A stretch of DNA of 64,000 nt. It comes from Linum tenue (Eukaryota; Streptophyta; Magnoliopsida; Malpighiales; Linaceae). Positions within the stretch are counted from its first letter, which is position 1. Each line of letters opens with the position of its first letter. The position numbers and the translations under genes were made by a program. Below, piece by piece: positions 1-12,205 of the stretch. Location of the stretch: positions 53,640,963-53,704,962 of the forward strand of contig CAMGYJ010000008.1 of the NCBI GenBank assembly GCA_946122785.1, given 5' to 3'. The notes beneath the pieces were generated by a model. The model made no database searches. It saw only the letters and a program-made list of their open reading frames with translations, and was not told where the DNA came from.

Positions 1-445
1 GGATTCTCTCTAAACTAGGTTAGGATAGCACAATAGATTGCCAAGCACACACAATGCACAATCATCATGAACAATACCTCAAATCTTAAATTGAACATCA
101 CCCACACATAATCAACTACATGGTAGAAGTTAGTGTTCTAAAACACCCAAGTGAATAGGAGACTACTCCGTGCTAGAAGAAGGAAGAACACAAAGGAAAA
201 AAGGAAACAACTATCATTGTGATGCCTCAATCCTTCCTTGTGCTTGTAGAGATCCTCCCTTGAAGAGGAACTTCCCAATTCTTGACTTGGAGCAAACCCT
301 AGCCTCTTGTCCCTCTTGGTTCGTGACTTTCTCTCTCTAGGGTTTCAAGAAGAAGAAGGTTCTCACTTGGGCTCCATTTCTTCTTCCTTTCAGCTCTCCT
401 TTTATACACTGCTTTCTCTCCTTTGGTTCGTGACTTTCTCTCTCC
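1..445 (-). repeat. Family-D LTR fragment, inverted
   Basis: Read on the minus strand this matches the 3' LTR of family D at about 39980-40420 (same run of sequence around AAACCCTAG, GGGAAGTTCCTC and GAGGATCTCT). It carries a good TATA-like element (GTATAAAAGG, complement of 398-407) where the other copies have decayed sequence, so it keeps the best-preserved LTR promoter of this family in the window. It then joins, in inverted orientation, the middle of a plus-strand gag. This is therefore a rearranged fragment, not the 5' LTR of the gag that follows. Boundary good to about 30 bp. Confidence 0.75.
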
Positions 446-448
446 ATC

Positions 449-2200
449 ACCTCTTGGGACGATTTACTCAACAAGTTCATGACCCGATATTGTCCTCCTT
501 CCAAGACGCCCGAGTGGAGGAAGAAGATTACTCACTTTGAGCAAGAGGAAGATGAGACGTTGAGGGATGCATGAGAAAGATTCTCCGACTACTTCCTTCA
601 ATGGCCTCACCATGGATTCGAGGAGAAATTTCTGATAGAGACTTTCTATGGTGGTCTCATTACAAATGATAAGATTCTCATCGACTCTCTTTGACAAGGG
701 AAGTTGATGAACATGACCCCACCTCAAGTGACCGAGTTGCTCAAATATATGGCTCTCAAAGGATATGATTGGGGCTTGACAAGAAGTGGTAAGAGAAGCA
801 CCGAAAGAGGAGTGCGAAGTGTGGGAGCAAGTACTCCACTTGAAGCAAAGCAGGACAAGTTGATCGAGGTGATCCTTGAGGACAAGAAGCAAGGGAAGAG
901 AGCAGTGATGTCTTGTGATTGGTGTTCGATCAAAAATCATGAAATTGAAGATTGCCAAGCGATGAAGGAGACAAGTACCCTCGACGAGCAAGTGAGTTTC
1001 ATTGCCAATATTAGAGGGAACAACCCTTATAGCAACACCTACAACCCCGGGTGGCGCAATCATCCAAACTTCGTTGGTCTTCCCCTACCAATCCAAGACC
1101 TCTTGGTTTCCAAGGTTCAAATGAAAACTATAAACCTCGGCCAACTTTCATCCAACAAAGGCCTCAATTCCAAAACTCGAACTTCCAACAACCATACCAA
1201 GCACAAGATGTGCAAGGGTTTCAACAACAACAACAAGTCAACAAGCTCTCAGAAGTTCGAGAAGATTGAACATTTCATGGATGTGGCAACCTCCAAGTTT
1301 ACCTCGGTTGAGGTGGGACTCCGAAGTCATCAAGCAAGTATCTAGAACTTGGAAATTCAAATCGGCAATCTTGCCGGGATGCTCACTGAGAGACCAAAGG
1401 AGCCCTACCCTCTCAAACCATTACAAACCCCAAGGATCATGCTGGGGTGAATACAATTCATTTGAGAAGTGGGAAGGTGAATCCAGAGGTAGTTTCCAAA
1501 GAAGTGAATGAGATGGAAGACCCTTTACGCGAGGGTGGAGAAGAAGAAACCTCTGGAGAAATAGAGGAGTGGCGAGGAAGGCATCTCCAACGCTACCCCC
1601 TGTGGCTGAGTACACGCCACCCCTTCCTTTTCTCACGAGTTTTCACATGGAAAGATTGGAAGCAAAATGTGGAGGTTTCATGGAGATGCTCCGAAAGCTC
1701 CACCTCAACATTCCCTTCCTTGAGGCAATGGCCCACATGCCAAGGTATTCAAAATACCTCAAGGGGCTTCTCTCCAAGAAGCCAAAGTTCGAAGAGCTCG
1801 CCATTGTCACCCTAGGTGAGGATTTCTCAGCCTTCATCCTCAACAAGATGCCCAAGAAGCAACCCGATGCAGGTAGTTTCAGCATACCTCTTTGCATCGG
1901 TACTCATCACATAGAAAATTCCTTGGCGGACTTAGGGGCGAGCAAATATGTGATGCCATTTAAGCTTTTTAATAGGCTAGACATTGGTGAACTAAAGACA
2001 ACGAGGCTTAGTGTCACATAGGCCGATCGCCTTGTCATTAGTCCTAGGGGCATTGTGGAGGACGTGCTAGTATGAGTGGGAAAATTCTGTTATCCGACGG
2101 ATTTTGTGATCCTGGATATAAGTGAGGATTCTGAGATGCCACTCATACTAGGACGCCCTTTCCTTGCCACCGCCAAGGTTTAATTGGTGTAAATGAGGGA
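449..2200 (+). pseudogene. Family-D gag-protease, degraded
   Basis: Ty3/gypsy gag followed by an aspartic protease, recognised by alignment with the intact gag of element B (17167-19218). The gag core has lost its N-terminal third. The CCHC zinc knuckle is intact (CDWC...H...C, coded at about 913-955), as expected for RNA binding. The protease region begins about 1569 and has the catalytic DLGAS motif near 1930-1944, followed by the conserved ILGRPFLAT flap-side block near 2145-2175. Breaks seen: TGA at about 572, where B has Trp; another TGA near 692; a frameshift near 1066; a stop after SHQASI at about 1345; stops in the protease near 2020 and 2075. No reverse transcriptase follows, unlike B. 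A dead copy of a gag-pro element. Confidence 0.85.
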
Positions 2201-2203
2201 ACT

Positions 2204-2572
2204 TTGATTCTGAGGGATAGTGATGAGAGAATTACTCCTGGAATTGAACCTAAGCTTAGGAGTGAGGATGTGAAGAAAGTAGAACCTGGTGATATGAATG
2301 CAAGTGGAGGAGAACCTTTCAAGGTAAACCCCACTATTACTGTTGTTGATGATGTGAAGCAGGAAAGCAAAGAGGGCATCTCGCACAAAGAAGGAAGGAA
2401 AAAAGCTTGGCGTGAAAGGATAAATCATGCTAATGCCCATAGGAAGGAAAAGGGCAAAGCGAAAGTCATCGGCCAAGAAGACCGTCCCATGGAGAGTAAG
2501 TTAGGAGGCGACACGCCTCGCCTCGAGATCGTGGGGTATCCACTCTCGGTGGCATCACGTTCAAAGGCGTGA
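2204..2572 (+). pseudogene. Family-D post-protease tail
   Basis: About 120 residues of charged, lysine/glutamate-rich sequence occupy the place where reverse transcriptase would start in a full element. The same tail, with the same DVNASGGEP-like and WRERI-like blocks, occurs after the protease at 63210-63577, so it belongs to the family and is not random readthrough. It contains no motif I recognise. In this copy the link to the protease is broken by stops near 2180-2200. It ends about 40 bp before the conserved hairpin at 2614. Confidence 0.6.
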
Positions 2573-2613
2573 TAGATCCACAACGTCAAGCTAGTGACGT
2601 TAACTTAGCGCTT

Positions 2614-2631
2614 GTTGGAAGGCAACCCATC
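2614..2631 (+). other. Post-gag/pol hairpin, family D copy 1
   Basis: GTTGGA-AGGCAA-CCCATC: a 6-bp stem (two positions decayed) around the loop AGGCAA. It sits just after the gag-pro stop and is preceded by AGCGCTT. The same structure occurs at the equivalent place in element B (22754), element C (33219) and the third family-D copy (63628). Confidence 0.6.
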
Positions 2632-3613
2632 GTAGGTTTATTTTCTTTTCCTTATTTTTGTTTTTGTGTCGAGTGAAGAGTTCAAGTGGTCGATTGTTAT
2701 CCCTGTTGCAGGTTTTTGTGATTGTGTGTTTTAAGTTGTCTCGTGAATGACAGTAGGCACAGTGGAGTAGGTCGAGTAACAATTTTCGAAAACGCCCTGT
2801 TTTCACTGCAGTTCTCGTACGGATTGCTTTGTTCACTGTCTTAATCGGTTGTGAACTATCAAACGCGTCCGTGAACAAGGGTGTTTCCACGTGTGTCAAA
2901 ACCACAGATTTTCCCTAGTTCACAGACGGATTGCGATGTTCGTGGTCTTAACGTTCGTGAACTGGCAAATGCGTCCGTGAATCTTAGGGTCTGCCTATAA
3001 AAGGGCCGTGAACGCTTTTTCCTCACTTCACGACCCAAAACTCGCCGGAATCCTTTCCAATTTTTTGCCAATTTTTTGCCTCCCTTGCCCTCTCGTCACT
3101 TCCCCAACCTTCCTACTTGAATCTCCAGGTTTGTTTTCAACTCTACCTTGATTAATTTGGGAGAATCATATTAGGTAGTGAAGTGAGGAGAATTTTAGTG
3201 AATTAAATGTTGAACTTAGCAATAGGGCGAGGAATTAGGTGAATTGTGGTGAATGAATGATTGAATGATGTTTGTATGAGCTTAGTTGAGCCTTGGTGGG
3301 CATGTTTTGTTTTGAATTGCTCTTATTTGTGGAATTTGCCCACCAAGTGCTAATTTGTGAATGAAAGTGCAATTTTTATGCTTGAGTGGTGGATGGTAGC
3401 CATCGTGGCATGGTTCGGGTTTAATTTTTGGGTGAATGATCCGTGAAACACCTAGAACCATGCCTCGGTGTGCTTGTGATTAATTGTTTCAAATGGCATG
3501 GAGTCGTAGTGGAAATATAAGTGTGGGGGGAATCCTTTTTCCTCCCAATGAGTTGAGATTGAAAATTATATCCACGTATGGTGCATGTTTGTCGGTTTTG
3601 CAGGAAATTCAGC
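2632..3613 (+). other. Family-D spacer before accessory ORF
   Basis: Non-coding spacer between gag-pro and the accessory ORF. At 2836-2986 it holds the family-D form of the inverted repeats (arms of the type TTCACGGACG and CGTCCGTGAA around an inner CGG...CCG hairpin). At 3519-3530 there is an AAGTGTGGGGGG tract like the element's own 3' polypurine tract. At 3595-3604 a T-rich stretch ends in TTTTGCAG, ten bases before the accessory ORF start. The same layout is seen on the minus strand at 61414-62145. Confidence 0.7.
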
Positions 3614-5690
3614 ATGAACCAGCCGTACCTTTTGGCACTGAGAGGGAACCCCAAAATGGAAAGGGAGCTGAGATTCTGGGCAAGCACTAACTCTAGAGAT
3701 CACTCGAAGCTCGACTTCAATCAATTCGGCGGTCTTCACTGTGGAGATATCATTAGGGAGGCTGTGGCGCACCCACAATGGCGTCGACTCCTTGAAATGG
3801 AGGATGACATTTATGGGGAGTTGTGTGTCGAGTTTTTCAGTACCTTCACCATCTTTACGAGCAAGAGCACGTTCGGCGATCCGCGGCACAAGGTGACATT
3901 CCACTTGTGAGGGGAATGGCACACCCTGACTTTTGACGAGCTTGCCCGATCCTTGATAGTTTATGACGAGAGTGAGGCAGAATGGGAAGAGGACGCCATC
4001 AGAGTTTGCGATATGAATGCAACATTTTGAAGTTTTTGCCTCCCAGAGCACCGACGAACACCGTTTCGATCGGCACTCACGTTGGCGTCCACACTCAAGC
4101 CACAGTGGCGCATCATCAGTGCACTCCTTAACCGTTCCCTCTACCCGAGCTATCACAATCCAAACAAGATAACCGAGAGGATCTTGCTGGCGTTTGCTTG
4201 CATGGTGGATCCATCTAGCAATCTTAATCTTGGTACAGTCTTGGCCACCTCTTTCGCCAGAGCCATATGGCGAAATCGACGATATATCACATCAATGGGG
4301 CCCCACATTACCCATCTTGCTCGTCACTTGAATGTCAATTTGGCAGGCGTCACAAATGAGGGGCATTCCATGGGGTTCAAAGAGGGAACTTTTTTTCCAT
4401 GTGTTTGTTGGGATCATTTGGACTAATTAGGTTCATTGAGGGTGTCATAACCGGGGTGCTCAATTAGTACGATATTGACCTCTTGGTGGACACTAATATA
4501 CAAGGGTTCCTTCCCTTGCATTACCGATGTGGTACTTGGATTGTCCCATAACAATCCTTCCCTCAAGACAAGGACCACGAACTTCGTGTTCTCTCCTCAA
4601 CGATTATCTTGATCAGCCAGACGCCTTGAATCGATGGGATTCTCGGTACAAGAACTTTACCAGATGCAGAACTCATTTGATCTGCTTCGCAAATGCGAAA
4701 CTCTCTTTGATCCACCAAGCCCAAACGTGGATCTCTCCTGGATCCACCAAATCAGACGCAGATCTCAAATCTCAAGGTCACCGAATGAGGGTCCACCATA
4801 CTGATGTCCACCGCCCTAGACCCGAACCAGGCTCTAATACCACTTGTCAAACCGAGCTGCTCAATTAGTACGATATTTTTCCGCTTTGTGCCAAGCCCGC
4901 ACGATTTTACTCTTGGGTGTCCTCCCAGAAAGGCCTCGTACTAATGAGCTTGGTGGACACTAATATACAATGGTCCCTTCCCTTTTATTATTGATTTGGT
5001 ACTTGGATCGTCCCATAACAATCCTTTTCTCAAGATATGGACCATGAACTTCTCATCTCAGCGATTATCTTGATCCGCCAGACACCATGTATTGATGGGC
5101 TTCCCATTACAAGGATTTTTCAATACGCGGAACTCTCTTTGATCCGCCAAACAGATGTGGATATCTCTTGGATCTACCAAACAGCCCAGACGCAGAACTC
5201 TACTTGATCTGCAAAACAGATGTGGATTGCAAATCCTGAGGCCACCAAATGAGGGTCCACCAAACTTACGTCCACCGCCCCGAACCGAACCAGGCTCTTA
5301 TACCACTTGTCATAACCGGGGTGCTCAAAGTACGATATTGTTCGCTTTGGGCCAAGCCCACATGGTTTTGCTCTTGGGTATCCTCCCCAAAAAGCCTCGT
5401 ACTAATGAGCTTGGTGGACACTAATATACAAGGGTAACTTCCCTTGCATTACCGATGTGGTACTTGGATTTTCCCATAACAGAGGGAGTGCCTCTATCAC
5501 CAGGGGTCCCTCTTCCAGAGCAGCCACCTGCTCAAGCTCCCGGCCGCCATCGATGTCCCGAGCTCCACCGCCCAGCACCACCACCACCAGCATTATCGTT
5601 AGGTGTCGGTCCTTCCACCTCCGGGGTGCACCTCGAGGAGAGGATGGACCGTCTTGAGACCCATGTTATGGGAGTCACCTCCCGCCTTGA
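3614..5690 (+). pseudogene. Family-D accessory ORF, TRIM-interrupted
   Basis: Accessory protein found downstream of gag/pol in Athila-type elements, with a counterpart in element B at 24112-25332. Shared blocks are W-R-x-L-L...Y-x-E-L...EF(F/Y)STF and later QWRII...LL, which recall the 'putative plant transposon protein / ATHILA ORF-1' families; the exact Pfam match was not tested. The start is the ATG right after the CAG acceptor-like site. Stops occur near 3908 and 4028. A TRIM inserted at 4443 splits the gene; the C-terminus resumes at 5482 with a proline-rich linker and a short heptad-like stretch (ERMDRLETHV). It shows no signal peptide or membrane segment, so an envelope role is not supported. 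Confidence 0.7.
4443..5481 (-). mobile_element. TRIM with three LTR copies
   Basis: Three related terminal repeats lie at 4443-4553 (internally deleted), 4845-5020 and 5308-5481, separated by two internal segments of about 290 bp. The outer ends are TGTCATAACC and CCCATAACA (plus-strand reading), and the element is flanked by a perfect 5-bp TSD, GAGGG, at 4438-4442 and 5482-5486. On the minus strand each complete LTR is followed by TGGTAT(A/T)AGAGCC (complement of 5293-5305 and 4830-4842), a primer-binding site for initiator tRNA-Met. That fixes the orientation as minus. No coding capacity. It is a Terminal-repeat Retrotransposon In Miniature in the tandem LTR-internal-LTR-internal-LTR form. 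It sits inside the family-D accessory ORF. Confidence 0.93.
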
Positions 5691-6218
5691 TGTTTGCCCA
5701 AATTTTAAAAATTTTGAGGTCTCCAAGCAATGTTTGCATGATTAAAGTGGCCGGTTTGTAGGAGAATCTCGTGTTTATTGGCCTTGAATTGTTGCATGTG
5801 ATCGAGTGTGTCCTATAATGATGACTGAGAAGTGAATTAGGATAGTGCAAAGGTTTAGCTCACATGTGTGCAAAAATGAATGGAAGTCTTGATTGGTAAC
5901 TAGGTAGCCATGCATTGTGTTTTGTAGAATTGGAATGGATGATTGGTGACTAGGTAGTCGTGTGAGTTTTGAGCCGATCGTTTTCTTCTTGTGTGCTTAT
6001 ATCCCTCTTACCATGACGAATAACATCACAGTTGTCACTAGTAAGTATGATAGAGGCATATGAGTAGTCCATACCCAAATTTTGATTGTCCTGAAATGCT
6101 TCATCCACTAGCCAATCGCTTTGAGCCTTGTGACTTTGGGGGTCGTTCACTTGTAGGAGCTTTTTGCTTGTGAGCTTAATGGTGTTTGATAGAACGATCC
6201 CCCATCCTTTCTTCGTGT
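5691..6218 (+). other. Family-D 3' UTR, left part
   Basis: Non-coding. Matches the reverse complement of about 59360-59890 in the other family-D copy, with loss of the sequence joining the accessory ORF to the conserved hairpin; the 3' arm of that hairpin survives near 5715-5731. The UTR is interrupted at 6219 by element A and resumes at 38633. Confidence 0.7.
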
Positions 6219-8669
6219 TGTAGACACCACATTTTGTCTGGGTCAAAACCTATTGCCAGCTTCGGACCAATAAAGTTGTCTCTCACCAGTCTAAGAAGGG
6301 TTCATGTTAAACAAGAGTACGATCTTTCATTCAAGTTTAGTACAAGACGAAGCATTCTAGTTCCATGTCAAGGTTTGATGCACAATTCGAGTTCAATGTC
6401 AAGGTTTGATGCACAAGGGATTTGAATACACAAGGAAAGTACAATATCGTATTATTGAGGAGGAATTTAAAATCCAACATCATTACAAAAGTTACTACAC
6501 TCCTAAACATCAACCAAGTTTACAAATCCAAGAAAGAAAAGGCCCGATAGACATGAAGAGCCCACACCAGCAAGCGGCAAAACAAAGAAGAGAGTAAGCT
6601 AACACAGGCCCAAATTTCAAAAACAGTTTTAGCCCATGACATGAGCCCAAGTCGGCCCATATGCCCAAGAGCCCAAAGGCACAGATTGGTTTGGCCCAAC
6701 CCGACCAAGAGCTCACCAACATGGCCACTCAGCAACCCACTTTACAGTTGGAGGCTTCAAATGCAGCCTTGAGGCTCAGCCAATTAGAGGGAAGCACTTC
6801 AAGCTCATCACCAATCACAGCATGACATGTGGCACTTTCTTTTACTATTAAAGAGCTCTTTGGGATCTCAAGTTTGGGGGGGGGGGACGGTTCTGGGAAA
6901 AAGGGGGGAGTGAAAACACGAAAGGAAATAGGGAGAGAGCTTTCTTTCTAGCCTTTTTTTGGGGTCGAATCCTTGTTCTTGGAGTACAAGAGTGGAAAGA
7001 AGGCACAAGGCAAGGATCTCAAGACCAAGCTTGTAATCTGTAAACCAGGTTCATCCTTCTTCAATAACAATGTTTTTAGTTCTCTATCATTTTATCACTT
7101 GTTTATGTATACTACTGATCCCTACATAATTCATTTATATTCAAGCACTTGTTATGTATCATTATCAACCATTCTAGTTTAAGAAGCCCTTTCATTTAAT
7201 CGCATAATAATACAATAGGAATATGCTAACTAGTCAGGTTAACTATGTTTTGATGTGTGGTACATAGCGGCATTTAGATTACACTTTCCTTCTTACTAGC
7301 TTACTCGTTTTCCATCTAATAGAGCGGCTGTGAATTGCTTTTCTTTTATTTTTCCAAATATAGACCTATAGTTCATTAGATTTTCCCTTTCCCTTCGTGT
7401 CAAGACGGGCGACTAACAACCTAAATACAAATACTTTATATCTTAACCCGCAATGCATACATCAGAACTTTCAAAAATTAAACCCACAAAAATACCCATA
7501 ATCTCGATCGAGCCATGATAATAAGCATACTGAAAACATCATTTTCATAGCTTAATAAATCACAAGCGGTAGCAATGATCTATAATCATCTTTTCATAGC
7601 TTAGTAGATCACAAGCGGTAGCAGTGATCTATAATCGTCAATATTAGGAATCGTTGAGCATGTTAATTACTTTTTTTCTTCTCTACATATAAAATTCTTT
7701 TCTTACTGATTTCTAGCATATAAAGAGCTACAACCGAATCCACTAGATTTCATAAACGAATTCATTCACCCTTTCAGAATCATTCAATTCGAATTCATAT
7801 TTTTAATCCCAAAAATCAAATTTGTATATCATTTTCAAATCCATAAATAAATATTAGTTTTTTTTCCTAGTTCGATCTCCCCAACCATAAAGAGTCATGT
7901 TTGGAGAACCTCACCTAAATCGTCTTTCCTCAAACCCTACATCAAATAAAATAAGCAAATCAGAAACCATAAACTAAGAGATATTTAACTAAAAAAAACA
8001 ATAAAATTCCTCACCATACCCTTCAGTGGCGGAACATCCTATGCGGCCGTCTCCATCGTCCATGGTTGCATAATCTGACTCCCAAAACGTTAGAATCCCA
8101 GTCCTAAATAAAAAACAAATTAAACATACATGCAATTCAATATCTTACCCAGATATGATCTCTCTTCAAATCTGCAAAAATAAAGAAGGTCGGAACCAAT
8201 CCAAATCGAAGTAAACGAAAATTGAAAAAGGAAAGAAAAAAAAAATTACACTGTTGTCGTCGGCGTTCCTGTTGCCGCCGGCGGTGCGGCCACGACTGAC
8301 GATGATCCCTCTCGGTTCCTCGCCCGAGTCCCAAAAACTAAGCATAATAAGCAAAAAGAAATAAGAAATCAAAACTTCACAAAAAGACACAATCGAACCA
8401 AAAATAAAGAACATGCATGTCTATGATCTTACCTAGATCGAGACCTTCTAGGTTGATTTAACTTGAATACGAGCGATTCCCTTGCCTAACCGAGACGGCG
8501 GCGCAGAAGAGAGAGCTAGGTCGTCGGTTTCCCTTTCTCAGATTAGAGAGGGAGAACGGAAGAGAGAGAGGAGAGGAGAGAGTGACGGCGACGTTGTTTG
8601 GCTGGCTAGGGTTTCGTCTTCTTCTCTCTGGAGGAGAAGAAGAGAGACGAGAGTGATAGAGGGTCGCGC

Positions 8670-8754
<85 letters not shown>

Positions 8755-9964
8755 GTTGAGTCGACCGTTTGGGTTTGTTTAGGATAGGGTTTCATCTTTT
8801 TTGGGAATGAAAAAGAAAGGTGAGAGTTAGAGAACGAGAGGATTAGGGAGGAATGAGAGAGAGTGGCGGCGGCCGCTTGATCTGTGTATAATGGGTTAGG
8901 GTTTCGTTTAAGAGAGGTTTATATACCTCGTCAATTACAATGACTAGATTACCCCTAGGGTTTTCAAATATTTTCTGCCCCCTGCCACCCCGTTTTGATG
9001 AAAGTTCGAAACTACCCTTCCCCCTTCTCTGAAATAAAACGACGGATAAAAAAAATGGTGGTTACCACAACGTTTTGATGAAAGTTCGAAACTACCCTTC
9101 CCCCTTCTCTGAAATAAAACAACGGATAAAAAAATGGTGGTCACAGCGTCTCAAACCCTCGTTCAATGGAGGGAGTGCATTTAGAGACTGGCAACTTAGC
9201 CAGTTGGGCTGCTGGCCCATCATGCGGTAAATTACCCATCTCGTTTAATTTTATTTGTTTAAAGTCCTTAATACGAAATGTAGAATGCGGATTAAGTTTA
9301 TCTCATTTTTTTCAAATACATCAAAATAGTTTCTAATTACTAAAATACTTGCATTTATTGTCATAACCTCATAATAATCTAAATGAAGTTTAATTAACAA
9401 CATCTTTAAAACAAAAATTACGCTTAGTGGAACGTGGTAAAATTCATAATTAAAATGATCAAAGTTCCTAACGAACTACGTGGACTTTGATCCCGTCTAA
9501 CGGGTATGTAGGCAACCTATAAGGTTCGAGTCCAACTAACCAATCAATTTTATCTTTTAATTTTTATGTCAGTGAGCGTATAATTAAATCACAATTAATA
9601 TGATTTAATTTATTTAGTGGTCCAGTAAGGCCCTAAAAATATCTAAAATACCTAATCATGAACTAAATGTTCATTGACGTATTAATTAAGTCATACACAA
9701 TAATTACCAAAATAACACCCAACACATATAAAATTTATCGACTTAAGTAGTACCGATTTAGGGCATTGTGGGGTGTGATTTCACTTCCTCACACGTCACC
9801 GTACTCCCGAACCCGAATCTCTTAACCGCAGACCATATCTCGGTTCTGACCCTAAGGTTAGAGCCGATTTGAAGAGTGTTCGATCCACTCGAAGTAAGAT
9901 CGATGGCGACTCCCAAAAAACGAACTCGACGACCCCGACAACCCCCGTAGGGACGGTTGCGACA
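6219..9964 (+). repeat. Element A 5' LTR
   Basis: About 3.75 kb, TGTAGACACC...GCGACA. Aligned by eye with the dispersed 3' LTR it shows three copy-specific expansions: a tandem repeat of about 48 bp near 7549-7645, a GA run at about 8673-8750 that is nearly absent in the partner (about 37470-37482), and an 80-bp tandem duplication at 8991-9150 that is single in the partner (about 37720-37797). No ORF of note; the translations across the GA run are low-complexity artefacts. Confidence 0.88.
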
Positions 9965-9966
9965 GT

Positions 9967-9984
9967 TGGCGACTCGTCCGGGGA
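9967..9984 (+). other. Element A primer-binding site
   Basis: TGGCGACTCGTCCGGGGA starts two bases after the 5' LTR. It resembles the tRNA-Arg type of site usual in Tat/Ogre elements (TGGCGACTC...GGGA), with differences in the middle. The exact isoacceptor was not resolved. Confidence 0.75.
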
Positions 9985-10642
9985 TACTTCGAGAGTCAAG
10001 CTACATAACTAAGTTTGATAAGTTTTTCTAACTTTCTATTACATGTTGGGTGTTTACTATTTATTTGCGCAATTATATCGCAACTTAAATTTCGCATTCA
10101 TGCATAAAAGCTCTATGCCCGAGCTATCCCTTTAGAAAATCAAAAGGAGTACCATGACATCCACAGTAGTGGTAGTCATGCAAAACTTTCTAACCAAGTT
10201 GAACTCGGATCTGAGGGTGATCTCGAGGTATCCAACCAGTTCGAAAGGGCTACGACAGGATACAACTTGGGAGCCAAATCCCTATAAATTCCTCTGCCAG
10301 CATATAGTAAGCATAGAGGCCTCCCTAAACTGTCCAAAATTATCCCGAAACCACCCTAAAACCATGTCGTTATGACACCCGAAAGCCCTAGGCCTACCTA
10401 AATAGCGTAATGATGTAATGATATGTGTTTCTAACCTAAATGTATGTTTGCTTACGATGTTATGACATGCGCTTTATCTTTCACTCGTTAAACTGCGTAA
10501 GTGTATGAATGAAAAACGCTTTCAAAACTCATAAGCATCATTCTCTCGTAACATTTTCATTCACTCATTTACAACTTATCATAAAAAGATTAAAAACGCA
10601 TGCATGATGAAAAATAAATTTGCATTCATACATCATTAACAC

Positions 10643-12205
10643 TTGCATAAGTACCATGCATATACATCCATAATAAACATGAAAAATAATGTGTCAATTT
10701 TAAGATGGTTCAGGGTTCCTAAAATCATTCGTCCACGAGGAAAGAGTCATGTCTTTAAGTATTTGAGAAGATCCAAAGTTGAGCTCGTCATGGATGCATT
10801 CCAAAATAAGATGGGCGATGTTGAAGGAAAGTTAGCCGGATTTGATGAAAAGCTATCTGGATTCGATCAAAAGCTAGCAGGTGTCGACGAGGTGAAAAAT
10901 CAACTAAATTTGCTGATAGGGATGATGTCAGCAAAGAAGAAAGACGTAGCAACCAATAGCAAAGAAATGTCTGTTGACGATGACGATAATGGCGAGCCAC
11001 CCAATGGGGGCAGTTTGGGGAACAAATTCATCATTATACCCGAGAAGCTTGATAAAGACAACATTGGATCATCAAAACACGATGACTCGCAAGGGAGACG
11101 AAAGTTAAAAGAAATTGTGATCGATGCCATATCAAAAGAAAAACTTGAACGACTCGATGAACGAATAAGAGCTATAGAAGGAACGGAGTCATACAGGCCC
11201 ACGGATGCATCGCAACTATGTCTAATTCCAAACGTCATAATACCTCACAAATTCAAAATGCCATAGTTCAAAAAGTACGAAGGTGCTACTTGACCCAGAA
11301 ACCACATGGTTATGTATTGCAACAAGATGGCTAAACATATTCGGGATGAATAATTGATGATACATTGCTTCCAGAATAGCTTAAGTGGTCCAGCTCTAAG
11401 ATGGTATATGCAACTCGAAAGATCAAAGGTGAAGAGATGGCAAGATCTGGCTAATGCATTATTCAGATACTATAAGCATAACCAAGATTTAGCTCCAGAT
11501 AGGGAGGATTTGCATAATATGGAAAAACAAGAGAAAGAATATTTCTGTGAATACGCCCACAGGTTGCGTACAAAAGCTATAGATGTTCAAGCTCCTCTAT
11601 CAGAGAAAGAAATGGTGCCAATCTTCTTCGACACGCTGAAGCCTCCCTACTACAACAACATGGTAGGAATTAGCACGACTAACTTTGTTGATCTGTTGAT
11701 TATCGGTGAAAGGATAGAAAAAGGGATCAAGTAAGGCAAGATGGAAATACCAGAAGGCTCCGCGGGACTAAGCCAGAACAAGAGAAAGGAAGAAGAGGTA
11801 TATTCATCCCACAAACAAGCAAAAGAGAAAGCACGAAGAAACAATTTTCAAAAGAATCAAGCCCCAGTATTGCGGCCTCCAAACTTCATGGAATCAACGA
11901 TCCACAATCCCACACCAGTACCACGACAAAGTGCCAATCGAGATGTTAGTATCCCAAGGAAAGCAAAAAGGGTATTTGACCCTATCCCGGTCACGTATAC
12001 CGAACTCTTTCCTCGATTACTCCATGATCGCCTAATCACTCCTATTCCGGGCGAGACTCTGCAACCTCCATTTCTAAGGTGGTATAGGTTCGATAAGCAT
12101 TACGGCTACCATTCCGGAGTCCAAGGGCATTCAGTGGAAAATTGCAACGCTCTGAAGATAAGGGTTCAAGACATGGTGCATGTTGTATGGTTGAAGTTTG
12201 AATAA
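10643..12205 (+). pseudogene. Element A gag (Tat/Ogre type), degraded
   Basis: Three ORF pieces form one broken gag. The first (to 11266) has a coiled-coil-like N-terminus with repeated GKLAGFDEKLSGFDQKL units. The second (11354-11734) is the retrotransposon gag core (LSGPALRWYMQLER...W..L...F...Y). The third (11741-12205) has the VTYTELFPRLL...LITPIP block and the terminal H-x-G-x-x-G-H-S-x-E-N-C knuckle typical of Tat/Ogre gag. The first knuckle cysteine appears to be Tyr here. Stops separate the pieces near 11264-11350 and at 11732. No pol domain follows. Confidence 0.8.

Noticed and set aside
464..1063. 199-codon minus-strand ORF over the family-D gag
   Set aside because: Antisense to a gag with clear homology to element B, including the zinc knuckle; it has no recognisable domain.
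8482..8795. ORFs rich in Arg-Glu or Ser-Leu
   Set aside because: Translations of the GA microsatellite in element A's LTR.
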